Of a stretch of 51,672 nucleotides of DNA, positions 7,824 to 16,871 are shown in pieces. A program made the position numbers and the translations under genes. Below the pieces are notes generated by a model. That model had not been told where the DNA came from. It saw only the letters and a list, made by a program, of their open reading frames with translations, and did no database searches. Position 1 is the stretch's first letter; each line of letters starts with the position of its first letter. The stretch covers positions 1 to 51,672 of the forward strand of contig CALFBH010000020.1 of assembly GCA_937951615.1 (NCBI GenBank). The letters run 5' to 3'. This DNA is from an uncultured Saprospiraceae bacterium (GTDB taxonomy: Bacteria; Bacteroidota; Bacteroidia; Chitinophagales; Saprospiraceae).

Positions 7824-9605
7824 CTAGCGAGCTACGCTAAAACGCTTGGTTTTTACACCTTCATCTGTATTTACCGTAAGGAAATAAGTTCCTGCCGGAT
7901 AGCTAGCAACATTTAATGAAAATGTCTCTGCTTGTACATTATTATGTACTTTGTTGTAAAGGCTTTTACCTGCTACATCAGTTACCATAACAGCAACATT
8001 TGCAGAAGTATTTTCCAAATCAATCTGATAAGACATTAAATCACTTGCTGGATTAGGGAAAATAGTCAGGCGACTTTCATCCAATTCAGGCTCTTGATTT
8101 GCACTAACAACCTCTACCCCAAGACGAACATCAGAAGTAATGTCTGATCCAAATCCACCGAGAAACCATTCGCTGGTTTTCACGACAGTAGAAACCTGAT
8201 AGTCATATACATACTCATTGGAATAAGCAAAAAATACTTCGGTAGAGTTACCAGCATAAGTTGTGGTAATGAAATATTCTCCTGCTGTCAGTTCGACACC
8301 CTGCATATTAGTTGTAAAATCCAAGATAGGAATAGTCACAACGTCAAAGTTTGCTTCTGCATCAAAAGTATAGAAATTATATCCAATAGCATTTAGATCA
8401 GTATCATCAAATGTACCATCTTCATTGTCTGTTACTTCGTAAAGAGTAATCGTTACTTCTTCTCCCATCAAAGCACCATCAGCAGCTGATTTAGCCGCAG
8501 AAAAAGAAACGGTAGTTGCTAAATATTGCTCCATTGTTTCTTGAATGACATAGTAGTTACCGACTTCATAATCGACATTATTTCCATTGGCATCTGCTGC
8601 AGGGCGAGTTGCATTGGTTGCACCAGCTTCTTTAGCAAAAGTTAATCCACCGATGTTGAAAGCAGACTCAGTGATATTATCTACAGGTACAGTCTCACCA
8701 TCATCCTGAGTAAGTTCGTATTTCAGGTTGTAAGCACCATCGGCAGATGGGATGTAGAAGGTTGTAAATTCAACATCTATTTCATCAGCAGGAGCCATAG
8801 TTCCTAAATCAACAGTTTCGGTATGCACAATTGTACTAGCACCTAGGTCTTCGATACTTACTGTAATTGCTGAATTTGTTGCATCTTGATTACCTCTGTT
8901 TACCACAAAAGCATTGAAGAAAACAGTATCAGCATGAGCAAGTGGGCTGAGGTGATTAGGAGCAATCTGACGAGCATCAATAGCAATATCAAAAACAGGT
9001 GTTACTGCACTTGATAATTCTACATCATCAACTTTGAAGTAATAATCTCCAGAAGTTCCTGTAAAACCAATTGCTTCATATTGAAACTGTATATATACAG
9101 TGCTTTGTCCAGCAGCATCTGCTGTGATATCCAATTGGATAAGTTCACTAGCTGGATTAAATTCATTTGCACCTTCTGTAGGAAATAAGTCGTAATAAGT
9201 ATAAGTTGTTCCGTCATTACTGACGCCTACTTTTGCACCATTTGCTGTAGCAAAAAACGCATAAGCTGCATTGAAGCTTAAGATTACGTTAGTTTGAGCT
9301 GAACAATCAATAGCTTCAGAAGTCAGTTGTGAAACGTGATCACCAGTTGTCATTCCTGGAGATTGCGCCTGGGCAAAACCATTGGCGGCAGTCGTAGAGG
9401 CGAATGCAGGAGAAGAACCATATAATGCTTCAGCTACTGTGGGAACATGGCCCCAGTCTAAACCGCCAAAGCCTACATCTTGATTTGTCCAAGTAGCAGG
9501 AAGTCCGTTCGCAAAATCTTCTGACCAGAAAACCTGAGCATAAGATAATGAAGTCATTGCAGTTACCATAATGGCCGTAAATAAGAAAGTAAGTCTCTTT
9601 TTCAT
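7824..9605 (-). CDS. Secreted T9SS type A sorting-domain protein
   Basis: A 593-residue exported protein, started at the ATG at 9605 because this gives a typical signal peptide (MKKRLTFLFTAIMVTAM, cut after LSYAQ). The upstream extension to 9704 has no such property. The order is: adhesin-like jelly roll starting VFWSEDFANGLPATW, with AYAFFATANGAKVGVS and YYFKVDDVEL (about 24-200); CARDB-like immunoglobulin domain (about 210-340); beta-rich domain (about 345-500); T9SS type A sorting domain (about 515-593; LTIFPNPASD, YPAGTYFLTV, RFSVAR). It shares its layout and many motifs with the protein at 5879-7615, so the pair arose by duplication. Confidence 0.87.
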   Translation of the reverse strand: MKKRLTFLFTAIMVTAMTSLSYAQVFWSEDFANGLPATWTNQDVGFGGLDWGHVPTVAEALYGSSPAFASTTAANGFAQAQSPGMTTGDHVSQLTSEAIDCSAQTNVILSFNAAYAFFATANGAKVGVSNDGTTYTYYDLFPTEGANEFNPASELIQLDITADAAGQSTVYIQFQYEAIGFTGTSGDYYFKVDDVELSSAVTPVFDIAIDARQIAPNHLSPLAHADTVFFNAFVVNRGNQDATNSAITVSIEDLGASTIVHTETVDLGTMAPADEIDVEFTTFYIPSADGAYNLKYELTQDDGETVPVDNITESAFNIGGLTFAKEAGATNATRPAADANGNNVDYEVGNYYVIQETMEQYLATTVSFSAAKSAADGALMGEEVTITLYEVTDNEDGTFDDTDLNAIGYNFYTFDAEANFDVVTIPILDFTTNMQGVELTAGEYFITTTYAGNSTEVFFAYSNEYVYDYQVSTVVKTSEWFLGGFGSDITSDVRLGVEVVSANQEPELDESRLTIFPNPASDLMSYQIDLENTSANVAVMVTDVAGKSLYNKVHNNVQAETFSLNVASYPAGTYFLTVNTDEGVKTKRFSVAR

Positions 9606-9690
9606 GTTTAAATTTACTGTTTGATTAAAAAATAGATTCTGTTGGTGATCTATTTCGATGTGAATAGCGGAGTGTAATACACTAAAATGG

Positions 9691-9721
9691 CTAAAGCGCA
9701 TCAATAATGGATGCGCTTTAG
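9691..9721 (-). terminator. Terminator hairpin
   Basis: Perfect 12-base arms (CTAAAGCGCATC at 9691-9702 and its complement at 9710-9721) flank a 7-base loop, 17 bases beyond the stop codon at 9738. The T tract on the minus strand is short (CCATTTT). The structure is strong but the U tail is weak. Confidence 0.7.
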
Positions 9722-9737
9722 CTTTTATATAAGGGAA

Positions 9738-11618
9738 TTAGTGTACCACTGTGAAGCGGTTTGTCTTATTGCCCTCGTCTGTAATAATGTTCATGAAATA
9801 TGTACCTGTTGCAAATTGAGCTACATTATACGTAAAAGTACCTTGTCTAAGGTCATCATGTTTTTCATTCATAATGATTCTACCTGTAGCATCAATGATT
9901 TTAATCTCAACAGTCTCGCTGATATTTGTTAATTCTAGATCAACAGTTACCAGTTCTGAAGCAGGATTAGGGAATATACTTACCTGGTCGTCAGCCAACT
10001 CAGGAACTGGCGTAATACCTACAGTTCCTACAGGTGTGATATTCAGGTTGACATAAGCAATGCTTCCACTACCAAATCCACCTAAAAACCATTGTCCGCC
10101 ACCGCCACCGATAGCACCACCTGTTCTTACTATTGAACCAAACCCAAATGGGTAGTCAATCGTACCTGCTGAGTAAGCACGGTTGTCACCAGCCGCATCT
10201 GTGTCAGAATACATCGCAAGATAAGTTGTATTTGCTTCCAGCATAACCGGAGAAGTAAAATCAGTGTCATCTACAAGGGCAATAGTCTGCTCTCCGCTAT
10301 CTGTACCTGTACCTACAGGAGCAGTATAGAAACCAACACCAACGATATCAATAGAACTATCATCGAAAGCCTGCAAATTAGGATCAAAAATATCCACCAA
10401 TACTTTCATTAAATATACAGTGATAGTTTGATTGTCTACATTATTTGCATTGGTAAAACCAGTAGTAATACTTTCAGCAATAATAGGATCGCCAGCAGGC
10501 GTTGTGTTGTTAACAACTGTATAAAGATTACCAAACTCCATAGGCTCTCCAGCAGATACACTTAAAGTAGGAACTTCAGCTTTCGCAAAAGTACCTGGTG
10601 TAACAATAAAAGGAGAAGAGTAGTCATTATTGATGGGTACATCATCAGAAGCATCTGCCGAAACAACATAATCCAATGTATAAGCACCTATAGCTGCAGG
10701 TGGAGTCCAGTCCACAGCAGGATCAATCAATATAGAATCACCTGCAGGAAGTGTAGCCTCTGTTGCCTGGTCAGTTGCAACAACCATTGAAGTAGCTAAA
10801 TCAGTAACAGTAGCAGTCAGGGTAACATTGGTTTGGTCCAATGCACCTGAATTGGCTACAATACCACCAAAATCAACAAGGCTAACCTGAGTGACTGGCG
10901 TTGCATAATATTCGGCAGGATTCATATCCACATTAACCATGTCATTGTCAGGAAGTGGTGTAATCATATCTTGAAGCTTGATGTCGTCAAGGTTCCACAT
11001 GTATTCGTAGTTACCAGTCCATTGCCATTGAATGAGTACAGAAGACTGATTAGCAGCAGTTGCTGAGATGTCAAGTTCTGCGATATGTGGATTCAAAGAC
11101 CAGCGAGTAACACCTGGGTCAGGACTACCTGTAAGCAGACCTGGGAATATAGTGTAAGAATCCCAGGTTGTACCACCGTCGTTACTTACTCTTGCAATTG
11201 CGCCTGTTTCAGCAGCTACTGTATAAACACCAATATGTGTTTCCATACGTAATACAACAGATGACTGACCACTAAGATCAATCGCAGAAGTTGTCAATTC
11301 ACTAACATGGTCATTATAACCATTAGCATCAGAATCAACAGTAACAAAACCATTGGTTGAAGTAGCAGAAGCAAAAGGAGCTTGTAAATTCAAACCATCA
11401 TCCCACCAATCTGAACAACCATTTATGCCATTATCGGTAGGTGTAGCGCAATAAGCCCAAAGGGCCATTGCATTAGTAGAGGCATCTACATTTGTCCAGC
11501 CTGCAGGAATACCGCCGGCAAAGTCTTCTGACCAAAATACTGTTTGAGCATTCAGTGTGCCAAAGCTAAATAGCACTGCTGTCAATGCCATTAATACATT
11601 TGTACATCTTGTTTTCAT
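9738..11618 (-). CDS. Secreted T9SS type A sorting-domain protein
   Basis: A 626-residue exported protein with signal peptide MKTRCTNVLMALTAVLFSF, cut after LNAQ. The N-terminal jelly-roll domain starts TVFWSEDFAGGIPAGW and carries an extra loop with two cysteines (CATPTDNGINGCSDWWDDG) not present in its two neighbours. It includes MWNLDDIKL and is followed by CARDB-like and beta-rich regions. The C-terminal T9SS type A domain (about 550-626) shows VSIFPNPASE, FATGTYFMNI and RFTVVH. It is the first gene of a tandem family of three, each with its own terminator or gap. The 219 bases upstream (11619-11837) are AT-rich; no exact promoter box was found there. Confidence 0.87.
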   Translation of the reverse strand: MKTRCTNVLMALTAVLFSFGTLNAQTVFWSEDFAGGIPAGWTNVDASTNAMALWAYCATPTDNGINGCSDWWDDGLNLQAPFASATSTNGFVTVDSDANGYNDHVSELTTSAIDLSGQSSVVLRMETHIGVYTVAAETGAIARVSNDGGTTWDSYTIFPGLLTGSPDPGVTRWSLNPHIAELDISATAANQSSVLIQWQWTGNYEYMWNLDDIKLQDMITPLPDNDMVNVDMNPAEYYATPVTQVSLVDFGGIVANSGALDQTNVTLTATVTDLATSMVVATDQATEATLPAGDSILIDPAVDWTPPAAIGAYTLDYVVSADASDDVPINNDYSSPFIVTPGTFAKAEVPTLSVSAGEPMEFGNLYTVVNNTTPAGDPIIAESITTGFTNANNVDNQTITVYLMKVLVDIFDPNLQAFDDSSIDIVGVGFYTAPVGTGTDSGEQTIALVDDTDFTSPVMLEANTTYLAMYSDTDAAGDNRAYSAGTIDYPFGFGSIVRTGGAIGGGGGQWFLGGFGSGSIAYVNLNITPVGTVGITPVPELADDQVSIFPNPASELVTVDLELTNISETVEIKIIDATGRIIMNEKHDDLRQGTFTYNVAQFATGTYFMNIITDEGNKTNRFTVVH

Positions 11619-11837
11619 AGAAATCAGATTTTTATTTAAGTATAATTATTAGGAAATACTTGAGATTCTTGGCTGTAAAACTAACGATATTTTTTCAAAA
11701 TTGATAAATATCTACTACCTACCTTCGCTTGTGAAAATTTATTAGAAATAAATTATTTGTATAAGGTATTTATTTTTAAGAACTTAATAGTATTGTGGAT
11801 GGAATTTTAACATAATAATGTCACTATTCTGACAATA

Positions 11838-12566
11838 TTAAGGCTTGGAGAAATAAAACCTGAAGACCTGCGCTACTGTCCCACGTATTGCTAAAGCAGC
11901 TCTAAAGCCCTCTGCCAGAGATAGATTGAGCAAAGACCAGTCTTCTCTTTCTTTAATGTCCCAATGTGTAGCGAGTAAAGCCGCAGGTGTGTCTGGACTT
12001 AAGCTGACTTCAAATTGATTTAAAGGAAAGGAAAGCCCATCGCCTTTGGCTTTGATAAAGGCTTCTTTACGAGTCCAGCAATTGAAGAAAGCAGGTAGTC
12101 GCTGCTGGGGAGCTAAAGCCATTAGGCGGGTGATCTCATTAGGCGCGAAAAAGTGCTGTGCTACCTGTTCTATGTCCACTTTCGGATTGATCCATTCTAT
12201 ATCAATACCTATTGAATCGTCTAAGACAAAACCGAAAAGCGCGATGCCACCAGCATGAGATATATTGAATTGTAAGTTAAGGTCATTGGGTAGGAAAGGC
12301 TTGCTTTTCTCTTCATATTTAAAAACAAGCTGCGCTGGTTCTTTACCCAGATATTGCCCTAGTAGTATTCGCAGGACTCCGCGTGCTGCAATAAAATGGA
12401 CTCGGTCTTTAGCAAATATAAATCGACTTGCTCTTGCTTGTTCATCAGAAGAAAGCAGCGACCAATAGTACTCCTGTTTGACAGAACTAATATCCAAGTA
12501 GGTGCGCCAAACATGGACAATTCTCTTGTCTATTTGAAAATCAGTCGGAGCGGGCAGCCACATCAT
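11838..12566 (-). CDS. 4'-phosphopantetheinyl transferase (Sfp type)
   Basis: A 242-residue enzyme that moves phosphopantetheine from CoA to the serine of carrier domains. Sfp-type landmarks are present: ARGVLR (61-66), FNISHAGG (100-107), the Mg-binding IGIDIEW with Asp122 and Glu124, and FNCWTRKEAFIKAKGDGL (161-178) with the W-KEA signature. The two-fold pseudo-symmetric length fits Sfp rather than AcpS. It lies about 6 kb from the peptide synthetase genes in the same window and is the obvious activator of their four carrier domains. It follows the lipoprotein gene by 35 bases on the same strand. Two consecutive ATG codons (12566, 12563) could serve as the start. Confidence 0.9.
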   Translation of the reverse strand: MMWLPAPTDFQIDKRIVHVWRTYLDISSVKQEYYWSLLSSDEQARASRFIFAKDRVHFIAARGVLRILLGQYLGKEPAQLVFKYEEKSKPFLPNDLNLQFNISHAGGIALFGFVLDDSIGIDIEWINPKVDIEQVAQHFFAPNEITRLMALAPQQRLPAFFNCWTRKEAFIKAKGDGLSFPLNQFEVSLSPDTPAALLATHWDIKEREDWSLLNLSLAEGFRAALAIRGTVAQVFRFYFSKP

Positions 12567-12601
12567 TTGACCAATATATTTGAGTTTGACGTTTGAATTT
12601 A

Positions 12602-13048
12602 CTACTTAGGTTGACCATGATTGATGTCGGAGTAATAAATCAAAGACCAATTGCCATCGGCATTATAAAATCGACGTTCGATATAAAAGCCTTGCGGCAA
12701 AAACACTCGTTCTATAACTAAATTGTCCATATTAATCAGCTCTTGTTCAAAATCACCCGCACTAAAGTCAACTTCCTGTTGTATTAGCCAGTCCGCTTTT
12801 TCCCAATAAAATTCTTCACCAGCTTTCAGGCTGTCCTGAAAAGAAGGTTGCCCTGGTAATGGAAAGCGAATATGTGCCATTTGAAAAGCACTGTCGCGAT
12901 GAAATTTTTTGTAAAAATTATCAAAATCTGCACTGATTTGTGCGTCTTCATTCTGGGCTTCGCTGTTCTTACTTTCATTGTTTTTGCAAGCTAATATGCT
13001 TGTCGCAATGAGTAAAGGAAGTAGCCATCTTAGTATCTTCATATTCAC
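12602..13048 (-). CDS. Lipoprotein, DUF4348-like
   Basis: A 148-residue lipoprotein with signal peptide ILRWLLPLLIATSILAC and lipidated Cys21, followed by an acidic, Asn/Glu-rich linker. The mature domain (FDNFYKKFHRDSAFQMAHI, then RFPLPG and a C-terminal WSLIYY) resembles the DUF4348 family of Bacteroidota lipoproteins, whose function is not known. It lies upstream of the phosphopantetheinyl transferase and may be co-transcribed with it. It is divergent from the gene at 13137, with 88 bases between them. Confidence 0.65.
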   Translation of the reverse strand: MNMKILRWLLPLLIATSILACKNNESKNSEAQNEDAQISADFDNFYKKFHRDSAFQMAHIRFPLPGQPSFQDSLKAGEEFYWEKADWLIQQEVDFSAGDFEQELINMDNLVIERVFLPQGFYIERRFYNADGNWSLIYYSDINHGQPK

Positions 13049-13085
13049 AAAATGTAATTTTGCTGAAAAGATACTATTTTAATAC

Positions 13086-13093
13086 GATATTTG
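13086..13093 (+). promoter_or_regulatory. Candidate -7 box for 13137 gene
   Basis: GATATTTG matches TAnnTTTG at all but the first base. A TTTTG at 13058-13062 lies 23 bases upstream as a possible -33 element. A start about 6 bases downstream would leave a leader of roughly 35 bases. Tentative. Confidence 0.3.
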
Positions 13094-13136
13094 CAGTAGA
13101 TTTTATTCAATAATAAAGTCTGATAAATAATGGCTT

Positions 13137-13745
13137 ATGAAATATTTATTCAACTTACTCATTCTTGCCTGCCTTCTTGTGGGAGGAGCAGTTTATATGG
13201 GACTTATTTCTGTAGAAGAACTCAAAGATATGTTGCTGGGCGAAGTTTCTATGGGCGAGACCGTCCAACATTATTCAGAAGAAGACTTTAAGCATGTTTT
13301 TGATTTTATTATTGGTGAAGTAGCCGTCCAAGACACCTCGCGAACGGCGTTTGAACGGGGCAATCCGATTTGCAATAAAGCCTGGGTGGTGCATACCACT
13401 GATGCAGTCGTAAAATATGAAGTCAAGACAACAGACGACCTTTTTTATGTCAATACAGACAGCATGACCTATTATATTTCTGATGCTTTGGGGGTCACAT
13501 ATTACGAAGCGGAGCGCAAGAATAAAATGGCGATAGAGGAAAGTAATTGCGTGAGCAAAAAAGACCTGACAGTAAAAGATATTGAGCGTAGCAAAGACAT
13601 CGCAGAGACCAACTTCTTAAATGCAGTACATTCCAGCGATAAAATAGTGGAGGCAGAGATTCAGTTTCAAACGGTAAAGAGAGAACTGATTAATGGATTG
13701 ACAAAAATGGGTTTTCAAGAAGTCATCATTCGGGGAGATCGTTAG
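13137..13745 (+). CDS. Membrane-anchored hypothetical protein (DUF4230-like?)
   Basis: A 202-residue protein with an N-terminal hydrophobic segment (LFNLLILACLLVGGAVYMG, residues 4-22) acting as signal anchor, and the rest outside the cytoplasm. The body alternates beta strands with a C-terminal long helix (about 150-190) and ends GFQEVIIRGD. This beta-then-helix pattern resembles DUF4230 proteins, but I see no decisive motif. Two cysteines, about residues 79 and 140, could pair. The gene is convergent with 13808-14392, separated by a CAGTATC-type word repeat. Confidence 0.65.
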   Translation: MKYLFNLLILACLLVGGAVYMGLISVEELKDMLLGEVSMGETVQHYSEEDFKHVFDFIIGEVAVQDTSRTAFERGNPICNKAWVVHTTDAVVKYEVKTTDDLFYVNTDSMTYYISDALGVTYYEAERKNKMAIEESNCVSKKDLTVKDIERSKDIAETNFLNAVHSSDKIVEAEIQFQTVKRELINGLTKMGFQEVIIRGDR

Positions 13746-13810
13746 CAGTTGCAGTTTCAATGGCAGTTTATTATTGCTACTGATACTGATACTGCCACTG
13801 ATACTGCTTA
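13746..13810. repeat. CAGT/CTGATA word-repeat hairpin
   Basis: The gap between two convergent genes consists of CAGT-type words on the left (GCAGTTGCAGTTTCAATGG) and ACTGATACTGATACTGCC-type words on the right, which are inverse relatives. It can fold into a hairpin and sits where a bidirectional terminator is expected. The right end overlaps the stop region of the minus-strand gene. Confidence 0.6.
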
Positions 13811-14392
13811 CCTCGGCCGACTAGGTCTGCGCATCCGATGTGCCTGCATCCGCTGATGTCCTTTTGGCACCATTTTGATTTGTTTCTCCAGTTGTTTTAT
13901 AGCGTCTTTGACCTGTGGCTCACTTACATCACAAGCTTTGGCTTCTTTGATATAATTTTTAGCCACCTGCATTTTGTTTTTAGTAGCTGCCATTTGTGCC
14001 AAAAACAGATAAATCTGTGCCGTATAATCGCCAGTTGGCATTCCTACAGTCAGGGCATTTTGCATGTGTGTTTCTGCGGAAGTCATATCTCGTCGATTCA
14101 TACTGATGCTACCCAATAGAAAGTGATAGACGCCCCGATTCATTTTTAGCATCCAATTCGGCTTCCAAGTCCATTTGAGTTGTTCTTCTGCTTTGTCGAG
14201 GTCGTTCATTTGTACGGCTTTTGAGGCGGAAGCCAAAGTGCCAAACATAAAATAACCTGCCAGTAAAACAATTCCAGGAATTAGCAGCAGCCAAGACCAA
14301 GCGAGTCCATAAGGCATAAAAGAAACAATAATACCACCAATCAGCAAGACAGCGATTAGCAAAAAACGAAGTTTGATAGGTATAATTGGCAT
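13808..14392 (-). CDS. Two-helix membrane protein with TPR-like domain
   Basis: A 194-residue protein with two adjacent hydrophobic helices (about 9-27 and 32-52), then a soluble helical repeat region (55-175) in TPR style (DLDKAEEQLK, GVYHFLLGSISMNRRDM, SAETHMQNAL, AQIYLFLAQMAATKNK). The tail is very basic (HQRMQAHRMRRPSRPR). It probably acts as a membrane-bound scaffold, but no specific role can be given. The start codon lies five bases after a GTTTAA-type repeat (14397-14432) that recurs in the same orientation before the HupE-like gene at 32223. Confidence 0.65.
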   Translation of the reverse strand: MPIIPIKLRFLLIAVLLIGGIIVSFMPYGLAWSWLLLIPGIVLLAGYFMFGTLASASKAVQMNDLDKAEEQLKWTWKPNWMLKMNRGVYHFLLGSISMNRRDMTSAETHMQNALTVGMPTGDYTAQIYLFLAQMAATKNKMQVAKNYIKEAKACDVSEPQVKDAIKQLEKQIKMVPKGHQRMQAHRMRRPSRPR

Positions 14393-14396
14393 CTGA

Positions 14397-14432
14397 ATAA
14401 GTTTAAGTTTAAGATGAAGTTTAAGTTTAAAA
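14397..14432 (-). repeat. TTTAAACTTAAACTT leader repeat, copy 1
   Basis: A 35-36 base repeat of the hexamer-like word GTTTAA, immediately upstream of the start codon at 14392. Aligned in gene orientation it matches 32178-32212 at 33 of 35 positions. The remaining bases to 14576 show no gene. Confidence 0.75.
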
Positions 14433-14576
14433 CCGAAGCGTTGAATACACTGTAACCAAAAAACCTTAGTGTTTCTTCGTCACTTAGTGGTTAAAAAAAC
14501 GCCAAGATAGACTTCTCTCGTTTGAAAATAACGAGCTGCAAAGCTAACAAGACTTAGCGTAATTAACAATTATCCC

Positions 14577-14602
14577 ATTCGTAATTCGTAATTAAATAAT
14601 TG
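14577..14602. repeat. ATTACGA word repeat at Clp-like gene stop
   Basis: ATTCGTAATTCGTAATT on the plus strand, overlapping the stop codon of the Clp-like gene (TAA at 14594-14592). In gene orientation the stop is followed directly by TTACGAATTACGAAT, the same arrangement seen after the thiolase stop at 1573. Confidence 0.75.
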
Positions 14603-16847
14603 TCAGTTGTTCATCTGTATAATCGAGCTTCAAACTCACACCATTCAGCTCAGGTTGTTTATTAAGCCAATGTGCAAAAGGCGCGACTACTTCCTGCTCA
14701 ATCGCCCGCTGCAAAGGACGTGCGCCATAACGCTCGTCAAAACCCACTGAAGTCAGGTAATCTATAAGCGATGCACCAAAAGTCAGTTGCAAATTGCGCT
14801 TCACAAAACCCTCTCTCTGTTTCAGATCTTCCAGTTCTTTCAGCGTAATCAATCGAATATTGTCTTCGCCAAGTGAATTGAAAGTCACCACAGAATCTAC
14901 ACGATTCAAAAACTCAGGGCGGAAAAATCCACGCAAAGCACCACCATAATCTGGGCGTACACTTTTATCAAAACTAATAGAACGCCGATTTGATGCACCA
15001 AGATTGGTGGTCATAATGATAATCGTGTTCCGCAAATTCGTAATTCGACCATAAGCATCCACCAATATCCCTTCGTCTAATGCTGCCAGCAAAGCATCGA
15101 AGATGACCGGGTGAGCTTTCTCGACTTCATCCAATAGCAACACAGAAAACGGACGCTCTCGCACTTCTTTCACCACCTTCCCCACATCGCGCCCCGCGCC
15201 AATAAAACGATGAATCATGCCGGGATGCTGAAACTCACTCATGTCCACCCGAATTAGTGGAGACTGGTTTTGTCCTTTACCGAAAAAGTAATCTGCCATT
15301 GCTCTGGCAGAAGCCGTTTTGCCGACGCCCGTGGGACCTGCAAAAATCATGGTCGTGATAGGCTTGTGGGGATTATTGAGCCCGGTTTTGAAGACCTTGA
15401 TGGTGCTGACCATCATATCCACTGCGCCCGGTTGCCCGATAATGCGCTGCTGAAAATAATTGGTCAAATCATTGGTATCCAAAAGAATATCATCGCGCAG
15501 AAACAATTCCGGCATTCCGGTTTGCTTGATGAAATTATGAATGACCGCTTCTTTATTGATGCTGTTCTGCTGATTCAGTTGGGCTTCATTGACACACTGC
15601 CCCAGAAAACGGACAGCTTTGCCAGGAAAACTACTGTACGGATAATAGCGATGCAGCAATCTATACGTCAGCCCGAGGGCTGATTTTTTCATCTTTATTT
15701 TTAAATTGCTGTCGCTAAATTCTGCTAGTTTGTCCAGAATGCGCTGGATTTTTTGTTCGGGTAAGTCGTCAATCTTTACCAGTTGGAAATGCTCCGCAAA
15801 ACCAGGCAATAATCGCTTGATGCTTTCCAGTTGTTCTGGAGTAACTTCACCCACCATTTGTAATTTGCCATCTCGCAGAAAGGATTGCATAAATGCTGCT
15901 ACGCTATCCTCTGGCCCTTCACCGCCGGTTTGCAATAAGCGAATAAAATCCACGACCCACAAAATACCATTGGCAGAGCTGAGGTCTTCGATGAGCAATT
16001 CGCAGTTTTCCTGCCATTCACCCAGCCATTTGGCAGAAGCCGTAATGCGCTGCGGCATGATTTGCCAAAAAGTGAAATCCAAGCGTTGCTTCCGATTTTT
16101 AGCCGTTATTTTTTTGATCGCTTGCTTGAGTACTGAACTTTTACCACACAAAGGCTGACCAATTAGCAGGACATTACTGCGCGAATTAATCAGTTTTTCA
16201 ATAGTTTCCGCGACCTTATGTTCCAATTCCCATGCCGCCTCTGGGAAAGCACTGATGTTCCGCCTCACCGCTTTGCCGTAAGGATAACGATCAGCCATAG
16301 AAGCCAGTGTTTTATAAGTTGGTTCGTACTTGAAATTCCAGTTGTGTTCTTTATTATAATTGACCCGCAAAGTGATGGTATCCAACTGCGGACGCCCTCG
16401 CATGATATGCTGATAGATTTCTTCCGGCGTCAGTCGATTCAGCTTGTCCGTCGTAAAATGCTTGACCAGCGCATTGAATTGCTTATTATCATAATAATAA
16501 AAACTCTCATTGAAGGTCGGCAGATAACATTCGTAATGCCCGCTGTCCGTTTCTCCATACACAACTGCCACCGGCACTTTCACCGTATCTTTCATCGGAA
16601 AAGCAGCCCGTTCAGTGCGATAAGTCGGTCGCACGCTAATGTCAAACATCTTCAATTTAGGCTCGCTAATCGCTACGTGCGGATAGTCATCGTGTTTTTT
16701 GTATTGCTTTTGCAAATGTGAAGACAAGGTAGATTTCAAGCCACGTAAGTCTTTGTCGACGAGTTGATAATCCGTTCCGACCAGTATGCCGAGAATGGAT
16801 GTATCGGGTAGGGTATAATAAATGAGGGGATAGGTTATTGTTTCCAT
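14592..16847 (-). CDS. ClpA/ClpB-like double AAA+ ATPase
   Basis: A 751-residue protein with two AAA+ modules but no recognisable Clp N-domain. Residues 1-190 are an unfamiliar region. Module 1 (about 205-390) has a good Walker A (GQPLCGKSS, 230-238), but where Walker B should be it reads ILWVVDF, lacking the catalytic glutamate. Module 2 (about 455-745) is intact: AGPTGVGKTA (about 500), LLLDEVEKAH (about 570), sensor TTNLGA, arginine-finger region FRPEFLNRVD, and the ClpB D2-small domain to the C-terminus. So module 1 may bind but not hydrolyse ATP. No ClpP-binding loop or middle coiled coil is visible. An unfoldase or disaggregase role is likely; the substrate is unknown. Confidence 0.82.
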   Translation of the reverse strand: METITYPLIYYTLPDTSILGILVGTDYQLVDKDLRGLKSTLSSHLQKQYKKHDDYPHVAISEPKLKMFDISVRPTYRTERAAFPMKDTVKVPVAVVYGETDSGHYECYLPTFNESFYYYDNKQFNALVKHFTTDKLNRLTPEEIYQHIMRGRPQLDTITLRVNYNKEHNWNFKYEPTYKTLASMADRYPYGKAVRRNISAFPEAAWELEHKVAETIEKLINSRSNVLLIGQPLCGKSSVLKQAIKKITAKNRKQRLDFTFWQIMPQRITASAKWLGEWQENCELLIEDLSSANGILWVVDFIRLLQTGGEGPEDSVAAFMQSFLRDGKLQMVGEVTPEQLESIKRLLPGFAEHFQLVKIDDLPEQKIQRILDKLAEFSDSNLKIKMKKSALGLTYRLLHRYYPYSSFPGKAVRFLGQCVNEAQLNQQNSINKEAVIHNFIKQTGMPELFLRDDILLDTNDLTNYFQQRIIGQPGAVDMMVSTIKVFKTGLNNPHKPITTMIFAGPTGVGKTASARAMADYFFGKGQNQSPLIRVDMSEFQHPGMIHRFIGAGRDVGKVVKEVRERPFSVLLLDEVEKAHPVIFDALLAALDEGILVDAYGRITNLRNTIIIMTTNLGASNRRSISFDKSVRPDYGGALRGFFRPEFLNRVDSVVTFNSLGEDNIRLITLKELEDLKQREGFVKRNLQLTFGASLIDYLTSVGFDERYGARPLQRAIEQEVVAPFAHWLNKQPELNGVSLKLDYTDEQLTII

Positions 16848-16871
16848 CTGTTACAAAGATAGGATTTTTAA

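Noticed and set aside
9606-9704. Longer N-terminus for the T9SS protein at 7824-9605
   Set aside because: The extra 33 residues precede a clean signal peptide and have no homology-like features.
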